Positions 19,831 through 34,608 of a stretch of DNA of 64,000 nucleotides are shown here, piece by piece. The stretch is taken from positions 5,518,001 to 5,582,000 of the forward strand of contig OX388348.1 in assembly GCA_947579665.1 (NCBI GenBank), read 5' to 3'. How positions within the stretch are numbered: position 1 is the first letter of the stretch; the number at the start of each line of letters is the position of its first letter. The notes below the pieces were generated by a model that was not told the origin of the DNA, did no database searches, and saw only the letters and a list, made by a program, of their open reading frames with translations. This stretch comes from Sympetrum striolatum. Lineage: Eukaryota > Arthropoda > Insecta > Odonata > Libellulidae. The position numbers were made by a program, and so were the translations under genes.

Positions 19831-22800
19831 CTAGCAATTTATTGCTAGAGTTGAAAAATTAGTCATGAATCTATTCTTTTATCTGTAAGAGAAATATTAT
19901 GCTCGTTATAAAGATTGTTGTAATCCAGGGATCATAACGATTATAGATAAAGTTTCAGTAAATAACGGTCCTCGAAAGGGATTCGTGTAACTCGGCACGA
20001 GAAAGTCGGGTTCCGATCACATCCGAGGAATTGAAAACGTATGTGATTTTCTGAACGGCAGAAGACATTTTTATTATTTAATTATAATATTTTCCAACCG
20101 TTCATTTGAGGTGTTCCTTAATGTTACTTTAGATTCCAGGTAGATATATTTTACAGAATTTTACTTTTTTGCCTTTGAATTCAACTCTCATTTGGGAAAT
20201 ATTTTCCTTTGGAATATACAATGCTGTTCTTTCAACTTTACCCACTCAGGGTTTCCTGTGATTACCAATTTACGTATTTCATAGTATTTGGATCTAATCG
20301 ATCTGTAATGGTATATATGGATGGGCTAAAAATATTGGAAGCTGAGAAACCAGCATTACCACTCGAGAAAGACTTATTACAGTATTGGGACGTCTTAAGT
20401 ACACCATCAAATTAAGCAAAGAATTTCTGAACAAAATTTGTTTAAAAGGAGGAAAATGATGGAATCTCTTGAGAAGGACCAACCACGAATGATTTTATCA
20501 CCCCTGCACATCCTTGGAAACTTTGCTATGTAATTATATACTTCTATATATATAAGAAGTTTTTGCATACCTTGTATACATATATATATATTAAGTATCT
20601 AATGAGAGATCATACTAAACACTCTGAAGGTAGCGCGAAAATTCCTGATTCTATTTCAATTTTCCATAACATTAGGATTCGATTTTATTAGGCTTAATTT
20701 CACTTTAGAATTTTTCCTCTTTAAGTTCTATTATTCTTCAATCTAAAGCACAAAACAGGATATCCAGAAAGTGTATTTGTGGATAATTTAGAATTTATTT
20801 GTGATGTCATTAAGTATATAGAATATGCATTGCTATAGAGATTATAAAATAGAATTAAGTATTTAGTTTTATCTAATATAAGCATAGAAACGTTTAAAGC
20901 GAATGGATCTTCAAGAAGACCATTGAAGGCCATCAGAATATTGAATCTAAAATTTGACTCGGAAATGAAAATTGCGCTACAGATTTCAATTCAGACGCTC
21001 AATTTTGCTACAGTTTTATTTTGAATGTAAGGAAAAAGATTTTCGAGTTTGTTAATTCACTCAAATACCAAACGAAAATCAAAACCAAAAACTCAATGAA
21101 ATAAATGAAGTGAAGGTGGCCTCAAGAAAGCTCTGGATCGACATAAGATTTTCGGTGGAGCGCTCAGTTCTATCTTAGCTTCAGTGTATCATTCCACTGA
21201 CAGTCGTTGCCGCTGAATCATTGCTTTGGAGTTAGAATTAATGTATTGTCTGCGGGCAGCATCGCTGTGGTGCACGAGCTGTACGTCATCGTTCTCCAAA
21301 CATTTGCAGTTGGCGATGGAACCAAGTTAATGGGAGCGTCAATTGGACACGCTTCTCCGAAAGTTTACCAAATCAAATAGGACGCAAAATAGTTCAAATA
21401 TGTAAATCTTTCTTACGCTTGAACAGGCTTAATTCGTTGCCTTTCTGGAATTTCTACAAGATCACCTGATGTTCACGCAAACAACGTAGTCTTCCGGTGA
21501 TTTCTTAGATGTAATATTTAGATATTTTCTTAGTATTCGATTTGTATGTGTACATACAACATGTGGTTCTCGATGTTGGTTGCGATTAATAGATGCCTGG
21601 AAAAGGTTCTAAAGAAGGATTCATTATTTCCTCAGACCTAATATCAAGGATTAATTTCAACATATCCTTTTCATCATTGTCCATAGAATAGGATATAATT
21701 TTTGCTCTTCGGCATTCTCTGTTTTGGTCAAAATATTACTAAGCAATTAATGTAGATTATGCATTAAATTCGGCTTTAATTATTCTGATGGAAATTCGTC
21801 AACTCGTCGTCATCGAACCTTTTATTAGCATACTTCTATTCAGACTTGAAAACATGTTGCTTAAGGAATTTTGCCCTTATTTCTGGTGTACTTACGGACA
21901 AAGGATTTGATTTCTCTTTCAGTAATGATTTGTTGCCTTATCTTGCGCCAAAAGAGACAGATATCAGTCATGCTTTTTTATCATAACTACTCGTCGTGAT
22001 ATCCACAGATAATGGAGGTAGTTTTTTTCATATCTGGTATTAATATGTTAATATAAATATATAATAAGGAGTGATTATTTGATAAATTGGACTATGATAC
22101 TTTTCAATTACATACATTTTCATATGAATTTTGGCAGATATATATTTTTACAGAATGTTAGCTCATTCGTTGCAATTAAAAAGCGAATGAGCGCTTTAAA
22201 TAGTTGAAATATTTCATGAAATCCAGACTTAACCTTCAGAAGGGAGAAAAGATATTTGCTTTTTACCTCCGAGTTTTAACTCAAGACTAGCAGTTTCGGC
22301 TAGTGATGAATTTTAAGTTCCAAAATGTTTTTGCCACCTAAGTGGATTTTATCAGGTAGATTCTTTTTATCTTTCATACTTTTTACTGAGCCACATATTC
22401 ATGCATGTGTTATTCAAATAATTCGCTCGTTTGACCTTTGGATGATTTCATGTTATCAGCAAATATCAGAGACCAACGGAGAAGATGTAAACAACGAACG
22501 ACAGAAAAATGCTACGTTCAGTCCAAGAGACTAATCGAGACAAGAATGGAGTCTGTTGTTCATAATGATGAAATTAAATACTGTAATCCCTCACATAAGG
22601 TCGCTTATGTTGCTTAAAATTCCTCAAATGATTAGTATCGGCGTGGTTCGTATTAAAAATGCAGATTTATATTCCAAATGGAAAACAAACAAAAATTCGA
22701 TACAAGCTAAAAGCGAACGAATTCACGAAAATTTGGAAATTTTCACGTCGATTTTAATTCTAAGCGGTAGAAGCACTTAAAACCTGTTATAATAAAACAT

Positions 22801-25800
22801 TAAAGCAGTATTGATAGTTGAATAATTACTCAAAACATGAATATTACCCCCACTACGGCTTTGATCGTAATTTATTTCTGTGATGCTCTTGCTTTCAAGT
22901 CCTAGCCTATCCCATACATTTTTTGCTAAATAAATGCACCCTTTATTTTCTTTTCTACCTTTCTATTAATAAACAACAATTTTTAGCTAATCTTTAACAA
23001 AATTGCAAAGAAGAGAGCGCACAGATGAATGGCGGTCGTGCAAAGGTTTTCAAGTTGGGAAGGAAGGCTTTTTTCTATTGAAAAACCTTAGTATGCTGCT
23101 CATTTTCAGTCTTCAAGGTTGCCTTCTTATGCGTCCTTATAAGTAGGTACTCTGCAATAGTTGATACTGCTTTATTTAACCCTCCAATCTTTTGAAATCA
23201 GTTTCATTCGTAGAATGATTTCATTAAGATAGTTTGGTTGGCTGATTTTTCAACTAAAATTTATTTTTCATCGAAAATATAGAAGTTTCTAGCATAGGAA
23301 ATATAACAAATTAACCCAAACTAGTCTAAGTATTAGGTTATATGTAACTTTGGGGTAATAAAATAACAGTACTTAAGAAATAATCTTTTTGAATCGCTTA
23401 AGAAGGATGTTTTGGAGGGTGAGTAACGTAATGAGGGTCAAATAATCAATTTCCCACCTCCATATGGCTCTTGTCCTTCAATTCCGCTTGACATTGTCGT
23501 CATAGAGATGTTTGCTTACCATTCATTTGTTATTCTAATCCGGAGCATTTGCCGAATAAGGCCTAGATGGATTCAGTGAATCGATGCTTAAGGCCAGGCT
23601 AAGTGCACCGACAGATGTAAATGAGGTTTCCAGCCGCGGTTTATTCCAAGCGTTGAATGTCTGTCCTATCGCTCCGTTTAAAATGGTTTAGGCAGGCTTT
23701 GGCGGTTAAGTCGATATCTCGGCCCAAAGGGATGATTTAATTGTTGGCTTTGGGAGATTCCGAAGCGTAGATCAAGATGCCAAAATTCAGATACGTTGCG
23801 GGCCTCTTAAGCCATCAGGTTCGAAGGGGTTTCATTGCGAGGTCACGTGATTGATTTTCGTCATCCGAATTGAGAGGCGTCGAGGAGGTCGTCGCCGACG
23901 CTTTCTTCGGCAAAATAACCACTCGCGATGTAAAGGAGAGAATATTCGCCTTATTTTAATGCCCATAATATTTTGTATAAATATATCATTATCGGTTTTC
24001 TAGATATGCAATTTATGATAGGTTTATACAAAACAGAGAATCAAAAAAACGTGACTGATTTTATAAAATTTAAAATTTTTAAATATTAATTGAATTAAAA
24101 GAAGAGAAATTATCATGATTTATATAACAGGATATGTTCAATATTTAAAACCAATAAAAACTGAATTTTAAAACAATAAAATCAGTCTCAAATCTCTTTA
24201 AATCTTTACTTTTCTTCAGGAAACTACCAGTTTATTTCAGTTAAAAATTTTACCTATATAATTGGTTTCTTGGTATGCAGAATGAAGTATTTTGCATAGA
24301 TGAGAAAAAATGTAGTGTTTTGAAGGAAAAGAGTTAAGGTAGTGTTTAAAAAAATCCAGATACTTTGAATGAATAATGCCTAAAGAATGTCTAAATTTGA
24401 GAAGATTCAATGTGCATAACAGAAACATGCACAATGTACTTAAAAAAAAATATAATAGTAATAGTTATAAATGAATCGAACTTAGGGTTACCAATTAAAT
24501 TTTTTTGGCATCTATTTCGTAGCTGTTCTTTCAAGTTTCGATATTTTTGCCGTAATCGTTCAATATCTTAAATATCACTTTATCTTCATGATTTGATGAA
24601 GTACAATACCCCACAATTTTTGAGCGTATATTTGATATCGTAATATATTTTTAGAGAAAGAAGCGATTTTATGGGAATGAGACGAATTGAGAGCAATTCT
24701 TGGTTTGTTGCGGAACTCAAACGATTTTAGTATCGTTTTGTTCGTTCATAAAATTTTACTTTCAAATATTCCTAATGAATAAATTCACAGGCGCAAAGCA
24801 CCTTTTAAATGTTCACTTATTCTACTTTAAGCTTATATAACATTTTTGAGCAGAAATTAATTGTGTTGACGAGGAGTCAATTACGTCGTAAAAACTTGTA
24901 ATTCTATTTTTAGTTGGAGACGAAAGAGCTTCAAGGAAAGTGAACTTATTTGACCTGCTTATTTGCATGTGATGGATAATCCCAATGCAAGGAGGTCTCT
25001 TAATATTCTAGAGTGCGGATGGAACTTGCAGGACTGGATTCGCCGATGGAATATATTATGGCTGAGGTCAGTTTTAGGTGGATGCCGCAGAGAAACGTGG
25101 AAATATTCTCACTTTCTCATTCGCTAGACTTCGTGCTTCCGTATCTGTAGTGACAATCGCAGGGTTTTCTTGTGTTTTCTCGGAAACGATTTTTAGCGAA
25201 ATTAATGCGAGAGAAAAGCTTGATTGCATAAAATACTTCTTTGCCTAGAGTATAATCCATTATTGCATAGTGAATATTTTGTGTATGTGAATATGTATAT
25301 TTAGTTCCCTTTTTCATTTGATTCCAATGGAACCCAGTTCCATGCCCTTCGCGGTATCATTTCTCCAACCATTTGCCTTTGGTATTCCTCCGATAAGCCG
25401 CCGATTAAAGTTACTCTAAATGGTATCCACGGCTAATATTTCAGATCCGTAAGTCACAATTTTGAGTATCGTTTTCTCATTTTGTTAAGTTCACATTCCT
25501 GCATATTGAATGAGAGGCACTAATAATAGATAGTAATCATTTACAAACATTTTTGTTACATCTTATTCGTCTTTCCAATCTTCACAAATTGAATCTCTGA
25601 GGGTTCATTCGGTCTTTTATCGTGATTGCCGTATTTAGTAGTTCCCAGAAATGAGAATCTGATAGTCCGTTGCAAGAATGATGTGTAAGTGGACGCAGTA
25701 TATAAGTATTCATTAAAATTTTAAAATCGAGCCCAGGAAGTTTCTGAAATATTTCGGTGAGAAAATGTTCGATAACAGTAGTTTATCCTGCAAAATAGAA

Positions 25801-27639
25801 GATCTACCCTTAACACTAACTTTGGAATTTTTAATGCAAATGAGTATTTTTATATTCATCAAGTTAAATTGGATTTATTCGGAATCACTAAAAGATTTTC
25901 GCACGATCTGTTTCTCACGTACTGCTCATCTTAATCTTTTACGATTCATTACCATTCTGGTAATAATAAGGTCAGCTGATGACTTTACGAACGCAGTTGT
26001 TTCCTTTAGTTTGCATTTGGGTCGATTGAGTTTCTCCGAAGTAACTTTTAGTTGCTAAAATATGAGTGAATTCCATTTTATCAATCCTAATAATGAGTCC
26101 ATTTTTAGTCCAAATTTACTTTATTCGAACGAAAAAAAATTCCCATCCTAATGAATTGGATTGGCGAATCGAATTTAGAAGTCACTTATTTTTTAAAAGA
26201 GGTTCCACTAAGAGGGTAGACGTAAATGAAATCTCAACGCATGTGTCCAGTTGATATCACGTGTCACCTGCAGAGGAGTGGCTGAAACGCAGTATTTTAC
26301 ATGAATTCGATGAAAATTAAATTAGGTTAGATATTAAATACAGTCTGACCTATTTGAAATAGAATTAGCCGCCAATAAAACATGTATACCTTTCATTGCG
26401 CTTGATAATGCAGTTAATGAAATGATTATCACCTTCAAAGCACTAAAAATTACTGCGTTATTACCAAATGATCTCACATCACTATATCCTAATATAATCA
26501 TATATTACAGTTTAAAAAATTCTGTTTTGATATAGGCACTGTTTATAAAATTAGCGAAAGCTATGATAATTGCTTCCCATTATTATACAGGCATATGTTT
26601 TTAGGTATGTACGTACATTGTGTTTAATTCCAATTCATACGGTTTATCCAAAATTAATTTCTTAATTAAGTGCGCATGTTCAAAAGCGAGAAACGAGCTC
26701 GAATTTCCTCATTAATGAATTTCTTGATTGGAAGATTAGCTAAATCCTCGAAACAAATCAAATTGAGGTTTGATTAGCTATTTAACAGAAATTTATTTCG
26801 CTTAAATAATTGTATAATTACTGAATCAAAGAGGGAAGGATTCGTGAAAACACTGATTTTGCGGTTTCAAATTGAATTTAGGAAAATGATAATAGCGATT
26901 AATCTTATAAGACGTCAGTTTTTGAAGCGTTGAATGTGACAAACTGGCTACAAAATTTATTATAATGAATAGATATTTTGCTACAAATAATGGCTACTCA
27001 TATGTGAGGGTAACATTTTATTTTGTAAAGCTGCGCGCGTTATAGTTTGATATATATGCCCTTTGGCCATTAAATTTTGGAATATGATTGTCTATATTAC
27101 AAGCTCGTAATCGAGCACAAATCCATTTTAGTAGATTGATTGGTGGAATTAATCAAGTTAATCTTAACGATCACTGAAAACATAAACTGCTGAGATGCTT
27201 ACAAAGACTCGCATTAGCGTACTTATTTTTGTTTGATATATAGCAGAGTTTGCTCAAATGGGCCCATAACACGCCTGATTCACTCATACACCAAATGGTG
27301 CCCGTTCAATGCGCTATTTTAAGTTGACAATAAATGAAAAATTTAAAGATTTGGACGATATTCAGATAGTTGAGATACTTATTAATGAAATGGACAATTC
27401 GCATAAATTTGTGATCAATGATATTGCAATTGAAATTTATGGAGGTTATTTGGAATCGTAGCTTTTAGCGATATTTTTACAATATTTTAATTGTGAAGCT
27501 GAAATATATATCCCTCAATCAGCGTTTAAATCATCTCTAAAAGAGTTATTCAACTTCCTGTCTTTTGAAGCTAGTACTGACAATGAGTAAGCTGTGAATT
27601 AAAAAGGAAATTCGGTAGTGAATCTCAGGGAAAACAAAA
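19831..27639. other. Gene-free AT-rich DNA
   Basis: There is no recognised coding sequence, RNA gene or long repeat. Small items seen: a CTAGCAA/TTGCTAG palindrome at about 19831-19848, a 9-bp stem GCTCATTCG/CGAATGAGC (22161-22192), and a GC-richer patch at about 23540-23930. The longest reading frames are about 97 codons or less, without motifs. Confidence 0.45.
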
Positions 27640-28150
27640 GGTGACTCTTCAACTTTGAGGAGCGACCTCGGGATCAGCCTCAATCGGAGGCACTCAACGA
27701 GTCTCTTCGCATCTTTGAACGCATCGAAAAAAATGTTGCGTAATTTTGGTGGAGCCGCGATGTGCCATTCATTTCTTCGCCTTTGGAGTCACTGTCTGCG
27801 AAATAATGCGGGATTTTTTCGAAATGGAGGCCCGCCTTTATGTCTGGCGCCATTGCAGCTGCAGCCTTTGATAATAAGCCGTGGATTAAATAAAGAAGTG
27901 GGGATTTTTTAAAGCGTTGTGCGTTGAAAAAAGAGAGGGCACTTTATCTAACAGTCGGAACGCTTCCAACATTTCCATTTGTCTGTGGGGGAAAAGCTGT
28001 TCTTCGCTATGTATAGCTTTTTCCGATGTCCGTTTAAGTGAGAGGCCGTGTTTTTCCGCGCGCTGTTTTAATTATGAATTTATTGCCGCTGATTCAATTC
28101 TCTCTGAAAACGATCAAATGATGAAAGAAACGCTTCAAATTCTGTGAAAA
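27640..28150. other. GC-richer patch, possible conserved or exonic DNA
   Basis: Two successive plus-strand frames (27655-27912 and 27917-28147) fall in a patch less AT-rich than the surrounding 15 kb. The peptides show no motif I know, no splice sites clearly bracket them, and no repeat structure was seen. It could be a conserved non-coding element, an old repeat, or chance. Confidence 0.25.
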
Positions 28151-31100
28151 CATAACTTCGGTGTGCTATTTTTTAATGGGAACTTTCTCATTGCTTACGG
28201 ATAATATGAGTACGCGCTATTCAATTAACTTATTGAATGAGTTCATATTTTCCAAATAGAAGAATTTTATCAGCGATTTGGGAGCCATATTTATCAACCA
28301 AAACAGTATATTCATTGGTATAATTTGAGTTGTTACTATTAATTTACCATAACAGAATTTTCTTCATTTCTTCTATCTAATTATTAATTAATATAATATA
28401 TAAATATAATATATATATATAATATATTGAGCTGAAATAGTTTAGAAATTATACTTAATTTCTGTGTTAATTATTGTTATTTTAATTTTAGAACTGTACC
28501 ATGCGATTAACAGAACTTGAATTATACTCGTTCTCCGTTGAATGAAGGGACTACGTTTTACGTGGCTTTGACCTCATCTTATTCGAGGATCTCATAGTAG
28601 AATAAGTGTGCGGTAATGCCACCAGATCACGAAATACTCCTTTTTCTAACCTATGTTCTAACGGTGTTTTAAGTCATTTTCTCATCAAATATAGTCGATT
28701 TTTCCATTCGTCACTATAACCCAGAGTTAATGCAAAATTACGAGACCAAACCAAACTCGTACTTTTCAGCCTGATTTAGTTTTCAATTTCTATTAGCGGA
28801 AGTCTTAATTTTAATGATCCTTTTTCGGAAGTATCTCTAAGTCTCTAGATATTATCCAGAATCTTGGTTTAAATTCATTCCAAGGAAATCCCAACGATGT
28901 TGTATCGAGTGAGTTTAGAAGAGCCTCCCTTTGGGATCCGTTTATACGGATTTATTATTTATGAGAAGCCATTCCTTTCAATTGGGATCTTCGTTAGAAA
29001 TTAGAAGAAAACTTCTTTAAACTTACTGTTTTCGTTCTGTATCGGCCGTATTTTTGTTTTTGTATTTTCTTTCATTGTTGGAATTATTCTATCCCTGCAT
29101 TCTACGTCTAGCCACCTATTCTAGTATCTCTTTAATTGTCTAATATTCGTCTTTTGTCTTCTATCTCTTGATGGTTTATATATTAAGTATCGAGTCTAAA
29201 ATATTTTGAAGTCGAATGAATCAAATTTCTCGGTTCATCTCAATTATTACCAATGGAACTGCCTAAGGGTAATGTAATAAGGGTAATGTAATAAGGCAAG
29301 GAGGCATCAAGTGACAGTCATTAATAGAAGATATTTCCTTGAATAAATGCATAGAGTGACTCTTCTGGTGGAATCATCCCGTGTTTTTTCCTAAAATTGT
29401 AGGACTTGCACGAAAACAAATTAAGGGAACACTACTTCTATAAATTAAACAATTTTTCTTATAATTTTGGTACTGTGTTAACTTAACTGTAATTTCGTAA
29501 TCATTTATGAAGTAACTACATTTTATATGAGTGTTAACTGCTTATCTTTAAGTGTCACCGTTAAGAAATATGTCTAAATGAATTAGAGAACCTTATTTAC
29601 TCGAAAACAAATAGAATCATGTCTTCATCAGAGAAAGATTCAATTGCGAAAGTCAACAGTTTTGCCGGTAAAATTAACGTTTCAAGTGAAATATAAGAAA
29701 TCTCCAACTATTCATCTAATATTTAAAACTCAATATTTATAGGTAAAATGCAAGTTACAAGTAATGTGTTTTGCATTTTCTATTGAGACTTTCTTGCTGC
29801 AATTCTTTCTTTAATTGCTTGCGCTGTATAAAAGTATAAACTTTAAAAGGTAGTCTCAGTGGTTATTCTGCAAACTCTGCTTATTTGGTTTTGATTATTA
29901 CAAAACATATTGTCATTTTTCATCACAATTTGATTCGACTAGTTACAGTGTTAAATAAAATACCGTGCAACGTAGGAAAAGTTCGTTTGATTATTTTCCT
30001 GCCCTGTTGTAGTCGTGCCCGGGAAATTGCCCCGTCCTAGTTAAGGTTCCTATTAGCGAAATATTTACTTTGCTTTTCTTAAGAATATTAAAATTTCATC
30101 AACCGAATAAAAATATCTCTAAACCCTTAAGGAAATTACTTAACCTATTTTTGCCGTTTTTGAAGCAAGAGTGGAAAGATTCAAAACTGGGACGGAGGGA
30201 AAATATCTTTAAGGTGCTTTTTAACAACTTCCAAGGAAATTGAAAAAATAAGGATCCTGAAGTAGCAAACTTAAGCGTTCAAATTACCAGAAGATAACAT
30301 AATACGTAGCTGGATTAAAGAGACTGTGATATTTTAGCGGAATAATGTACGCCGAATACTTAAGGGAGGAAGAAGGCTGGATAAAACCTTTTTCAATTCC
30401 GATGTAGTATTCTGGAGTCTAATAAAATAAAGTCTGAGTTTTTTCTTTTAAAAGTCTTTGGGTTGTATTTAATAGAAATAACTAACTATACAAAAATCGT
30501 CGTAATGCATTTGCGATAAATTGAGAGAGCTGATTGATGAATTTGAAAATGGAGTTTTAAAAAGTTTTCTATCTTTGTCATCAACAGAATGGAGCTAGTG
30601 CTCGATGCAAAGTTTTTGTGGGAGCTGAGGGAATTGAGTTTAGATGCGTAAAAACTTAGAATCTCAAATGAGATTGGCAATGTTTGAATTGCTAAAACCT
30701 CTGAGTTTTCAGTCGGAGCGCTGGAAATACTTTAAAATGCAAAGTGTGAGGACGAGAGGTTACATTCAACATTATACATTCAGCCTTTCGCTATGAAAAT
30801 TGACTATGATACAATTATGATTTCCGTCCTTCTTAACACCTTCGCGCATATTTTTCAAAAATTATAGAATTAAAATGCTAATTTTTCTTCAACTCAGTTA
30901 AATGTATGTATTGTCTCTATCTTCCTGACTCAAAGTTTTCTACAGCAAACATTTTTCTAAAAATAAACATTTGGACGGTTACTTGTTACATTAAGCTATA
31001 TTTTAAGTTGATAATTTAGAAATTGTAGACATTTAAGGAAATATCTCAAAGGTACAATTGACTGCATACATTTTAGATAATGCGATAGTTTATTAGCAAA

Positions 31101-34100
31101 CTGTTCGAGCAAAAATATTACTAAATATTATTGTTTTTGGAAATCTCAATTTCATAATTTTTGATTCTGGGTACACACCATCGTAAACATCTCAGAGAGG
31201 CAACACAATAGTGAAGCATCAGTTCTAGCAGTTGCTTTCGTCATACATAATGCTGTTTCAAGTTAGTTTTACTAATTGCTAATAACTTCATCATCGTTCT
31301 ATATAAAGAGTCAATAACCTTTTTGAAAATATTATCATCGTAAGAAATGAATGAAGTAGAAGACCTTTGCTCTTTCGCTCGAGCACTATGCCATCTTTTC
31401 ATCGAACATGGATTACCCTAATTCATCTATAAAATGTATAATCTGAGTTCTATCGAGAATTTTTTACTCGTAAATTGACAAAAATGTTGTTTCGTCCTTT
31501 TATTGCGGCAACCACCAATAATGGCCTCCTATCTGAGGTCTGTTTGGAGATGAAGGGCATGAGGTAAAAAGTGGGTATCCAACGGATTTCACCCCAAAGT
31601 GGAGAAGATTTAAGGGGTGTTTTGCGTCCACAAAAGGGGATTCCATCGCTATTCCTGCTCACTTGATTCGGAGACAATGGACGAGTTATATTTCACAGTC
31701 TATTTGTTTTAGCCCTTATTTTCAGAATAGCATAACTTTTCCTCTCTTTCCCGTTCATTCATTCCTCTATTTCCTCATTCCTTTGTTTTCATCGAATTCT
31801 TCTTTTGCTCATTACTGTTTCCTTTTTTCTCATCATAATATCTTCGGTGGACTTTGTGAACTGTCCATTGGCCAGTGGTTTATCAAATTATGGCAGCGAA
31901 AGGTTTTTATGTGACCAAAAAGAGCATTAGAAGACAAGCTGAGAGATACTTAGTTATACTTCTACTTTTAAACTTTAACTTAGTTACCTACTTATTGTCT
32001 ACTCGGTATTGCTCATTACCTCATTGTTATCACGACAAAATCTACTTGGAGAAGGAATCGTTCAGAAATTTTCCAGCCAGATATCTTTGCGGTGGAATGT
32101 TTCGGCGGCCATTTAAGGGAAGGTCATCTTCACTATACATTCGTAGCATTTTTACCCTTGCCAGTCGACCCCTTAGGGTACAAAGGAAGGATATGTACAA
32201 ATGAAATAATCGTACATTGGCATTAATAGTCCAGAAAGCGTTCTTGGTTGAGTATCGAAATAATATCGACACATTTTAACAAAATATTTATCTCAAATCA
32301 CCAGTCAATGATAACATTAACATTTATAATGCATTTCCTTGCTAACGGTTCTTTTCTTAACTTCTCATAAAGATTACTTCGAATTTTAATGCACATCGGA
32401 AATCAGTTATAAATGCATACGGTTCATGAAGTTCTTCCGGGAATAAATATATTAAATTTTACTGCAAATATGTAGATGATAAATTAGAAGGAATAATTTA
32501 AAATTAGGTTTTCTATTCTATTTTAGGAGCAGAATATCAAGTTTTCATGAAGATTATTCATGGTCCCGTAGAAATGACTGTCGTGAGCATTAAAAAAACG
32601 TAATTTTTGTACTTTTATAAAATTCGGAAAATGCTTGTGCCTTTGATCACCTGCTGCTTCAAAGTCCATTCGGATTTCAGGCAAATGCCTAGCACGAAGG
32701 CTTTCGCTGTCCTTACAATCTACGACGGCTTCTTTCGGGAACAGCCGTCATGGATTCAAGTAAATGTGTCCGTCGAAGAACACAGTGATTATAGAATGTA
32801 AAAGTTTATTTAGCAATTTTTTGCTCGTAATTTTCCCACGTATTTAAATAAAAAAACTTTCTTAATACTATAAGGTTAGGAGCTGGATTCCTGTAATTTT
32901 GGATTTCTTGCCTTTAATTAGTTAATTCCTCAAAAATATTTTAAGAAACATTTAGACTCTTGGTTTCAGGGTCAAAAAATGTAATCTAAATGATGGTTTA
33001 TATCGTACAAATGAAGCATTGAAGTTTGCAAATAGTTCGGATAAAAATCGCCTCCGTTGACTCCTGTTTAGGATTTTGACGAATCGTCTGTCTCCACGTT
33101 TCACTCTGACCCGATGCTCCTTCATTTCCATTCCCCACCCTTCCAATCCCAGCGGAATCCTCTTATCCTGTTTCCTTTTTCGATTACTTCATTTCTGCCC
33201 AAATGCTCGTGATCCCCTATTCTATCTCTCCCAATTCCTTCCTTTCTCTCTCCCTTTTGCCCTTTGCGAACCTTAAAGTATTAGAAGAACGGCCTAGGGA
33301 AAGAGCTGAAAAGAGAGTTGGCATATTATCCCATATTTTAGTCATTATTAAGATCTGTAAAAATACAATAAGTGTAGCGCATAGAAAGGATGGATGGATT
33401 CATTGTTAATGACTCATATGGTATGAAGATTATGAGGTTCTAAGAGAAGTGAGGTAGGAAGCCGTAGCAAAGGCTGACTGGATATTTTGAATGCTGAATC
33501 GGAGAGATGCACAAAACTTAAAAGGGAATGTGCGATAAGATCTGCCGATATCTGAAGAGTTAGATTTATAAAAAATGATAGCGAAATATGTTCTGCAAAT
33601 AAATGAGGCGGGTACCGCGAAAAAGAAACAGCGTTAAAATTACGTATGTATTTAAATAACCCCACCTGTTGTGATCTAAAGGCATTCATTGAAAGATGAT
33701 ATTAAGGATGTGATATAATTTTTGGTGTTGCACGTATAAAGACATTAAACCTTTTTTACGTTAAGCACACAGGTCTCAAGAAAGAGTTGAGTCAAGATTA
33801 TGTTTTTCTTACTTTCTTATTGTACAGAGCTTCAAGAATTTTAGTTCGTAAGCCCACTTCATTACGTACTTTTTCGTTCCATTATTGCTTTTGTCCTCAA
33901 CAGAAATAATCCATTCGTTGAATACGATGAAGTGAGATACCGAACGAGAAAAAATATCTGTGACATAAATTAGTTTATCATAAATTTATTCAATAATTTC
34001 ATTGCTCTTCTTCTGATTTCGTCTAATCATTTGTAAAACATTTGAAAGATTGACTTTCACACAATTATTTCTGTGGAAAGGATTCAATGAGACTAATCGA

Positions 34101-34554
34101 AAAGTTTTAGATAATTCAGTATAATACGCTGTATAACATACTGTACTTTCTATCTCGGAATGAAAATTAAATCATTAAGAAAAGAGATGTTTCCTCTAAA
34201 TACTATGTAAAAACATTTTTCATGAAATGAAAGATTAGTAACATTTCTCACTGGACCACCTTACATTTGAAAATAGCTAAATTTATTATAGCAAATACAT
34301 AAATGGAGGAATAATTTTCATTTTCGAGATTATTAAATTTGACATCTTGAATAAAATGCGACGAATCACAGTTTCAGCTGAATTATGTGGGAAAATTTTA
34401 CAACAATGTGACGGAAAATTATTAATGAGTGTGAATTCAGTACTTATGATGGTACAAAGGAATTATATGAAGAACGTTGCTTCTTATTAAACGCAAAAAT
34501 TGATAGAATCAACTGCTTGGGCCGTGACTTCGTGATATGGATCCATCAGGCACG
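28151..34554. other. Gene-free AT-rich DNA
   Basis: I see nothing nameable. There is a short direct duplication (AGGGTAATGTAATA twice, near 29268-29295) and a pyrimidine-rich stretch at about 33075-33260. Confidence 0.45.
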
Positions 34555-34608
34555 AAAGTGAAAACAACTTTTACTAGAACGTGGTCTAGTAAAAGTCGTT
34601 TTCACTTT
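34555..34608. repeat. Near-perfect 24-bp-arm hairpin
   Basis: The arms 34555-34578 and 34585-34608 are inverted copies (AAAGTGAAAAC then CTTTTACTAGA on the left) with one mismatch, around a 6-base loop ACGTGG. The layout (long arms, 6-base loop) is like that of the hairpin at 2067-2149, but the sequence is different. It may be a small-RNA hairpin or a palindromic micro-element. Confidence 0.85.
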
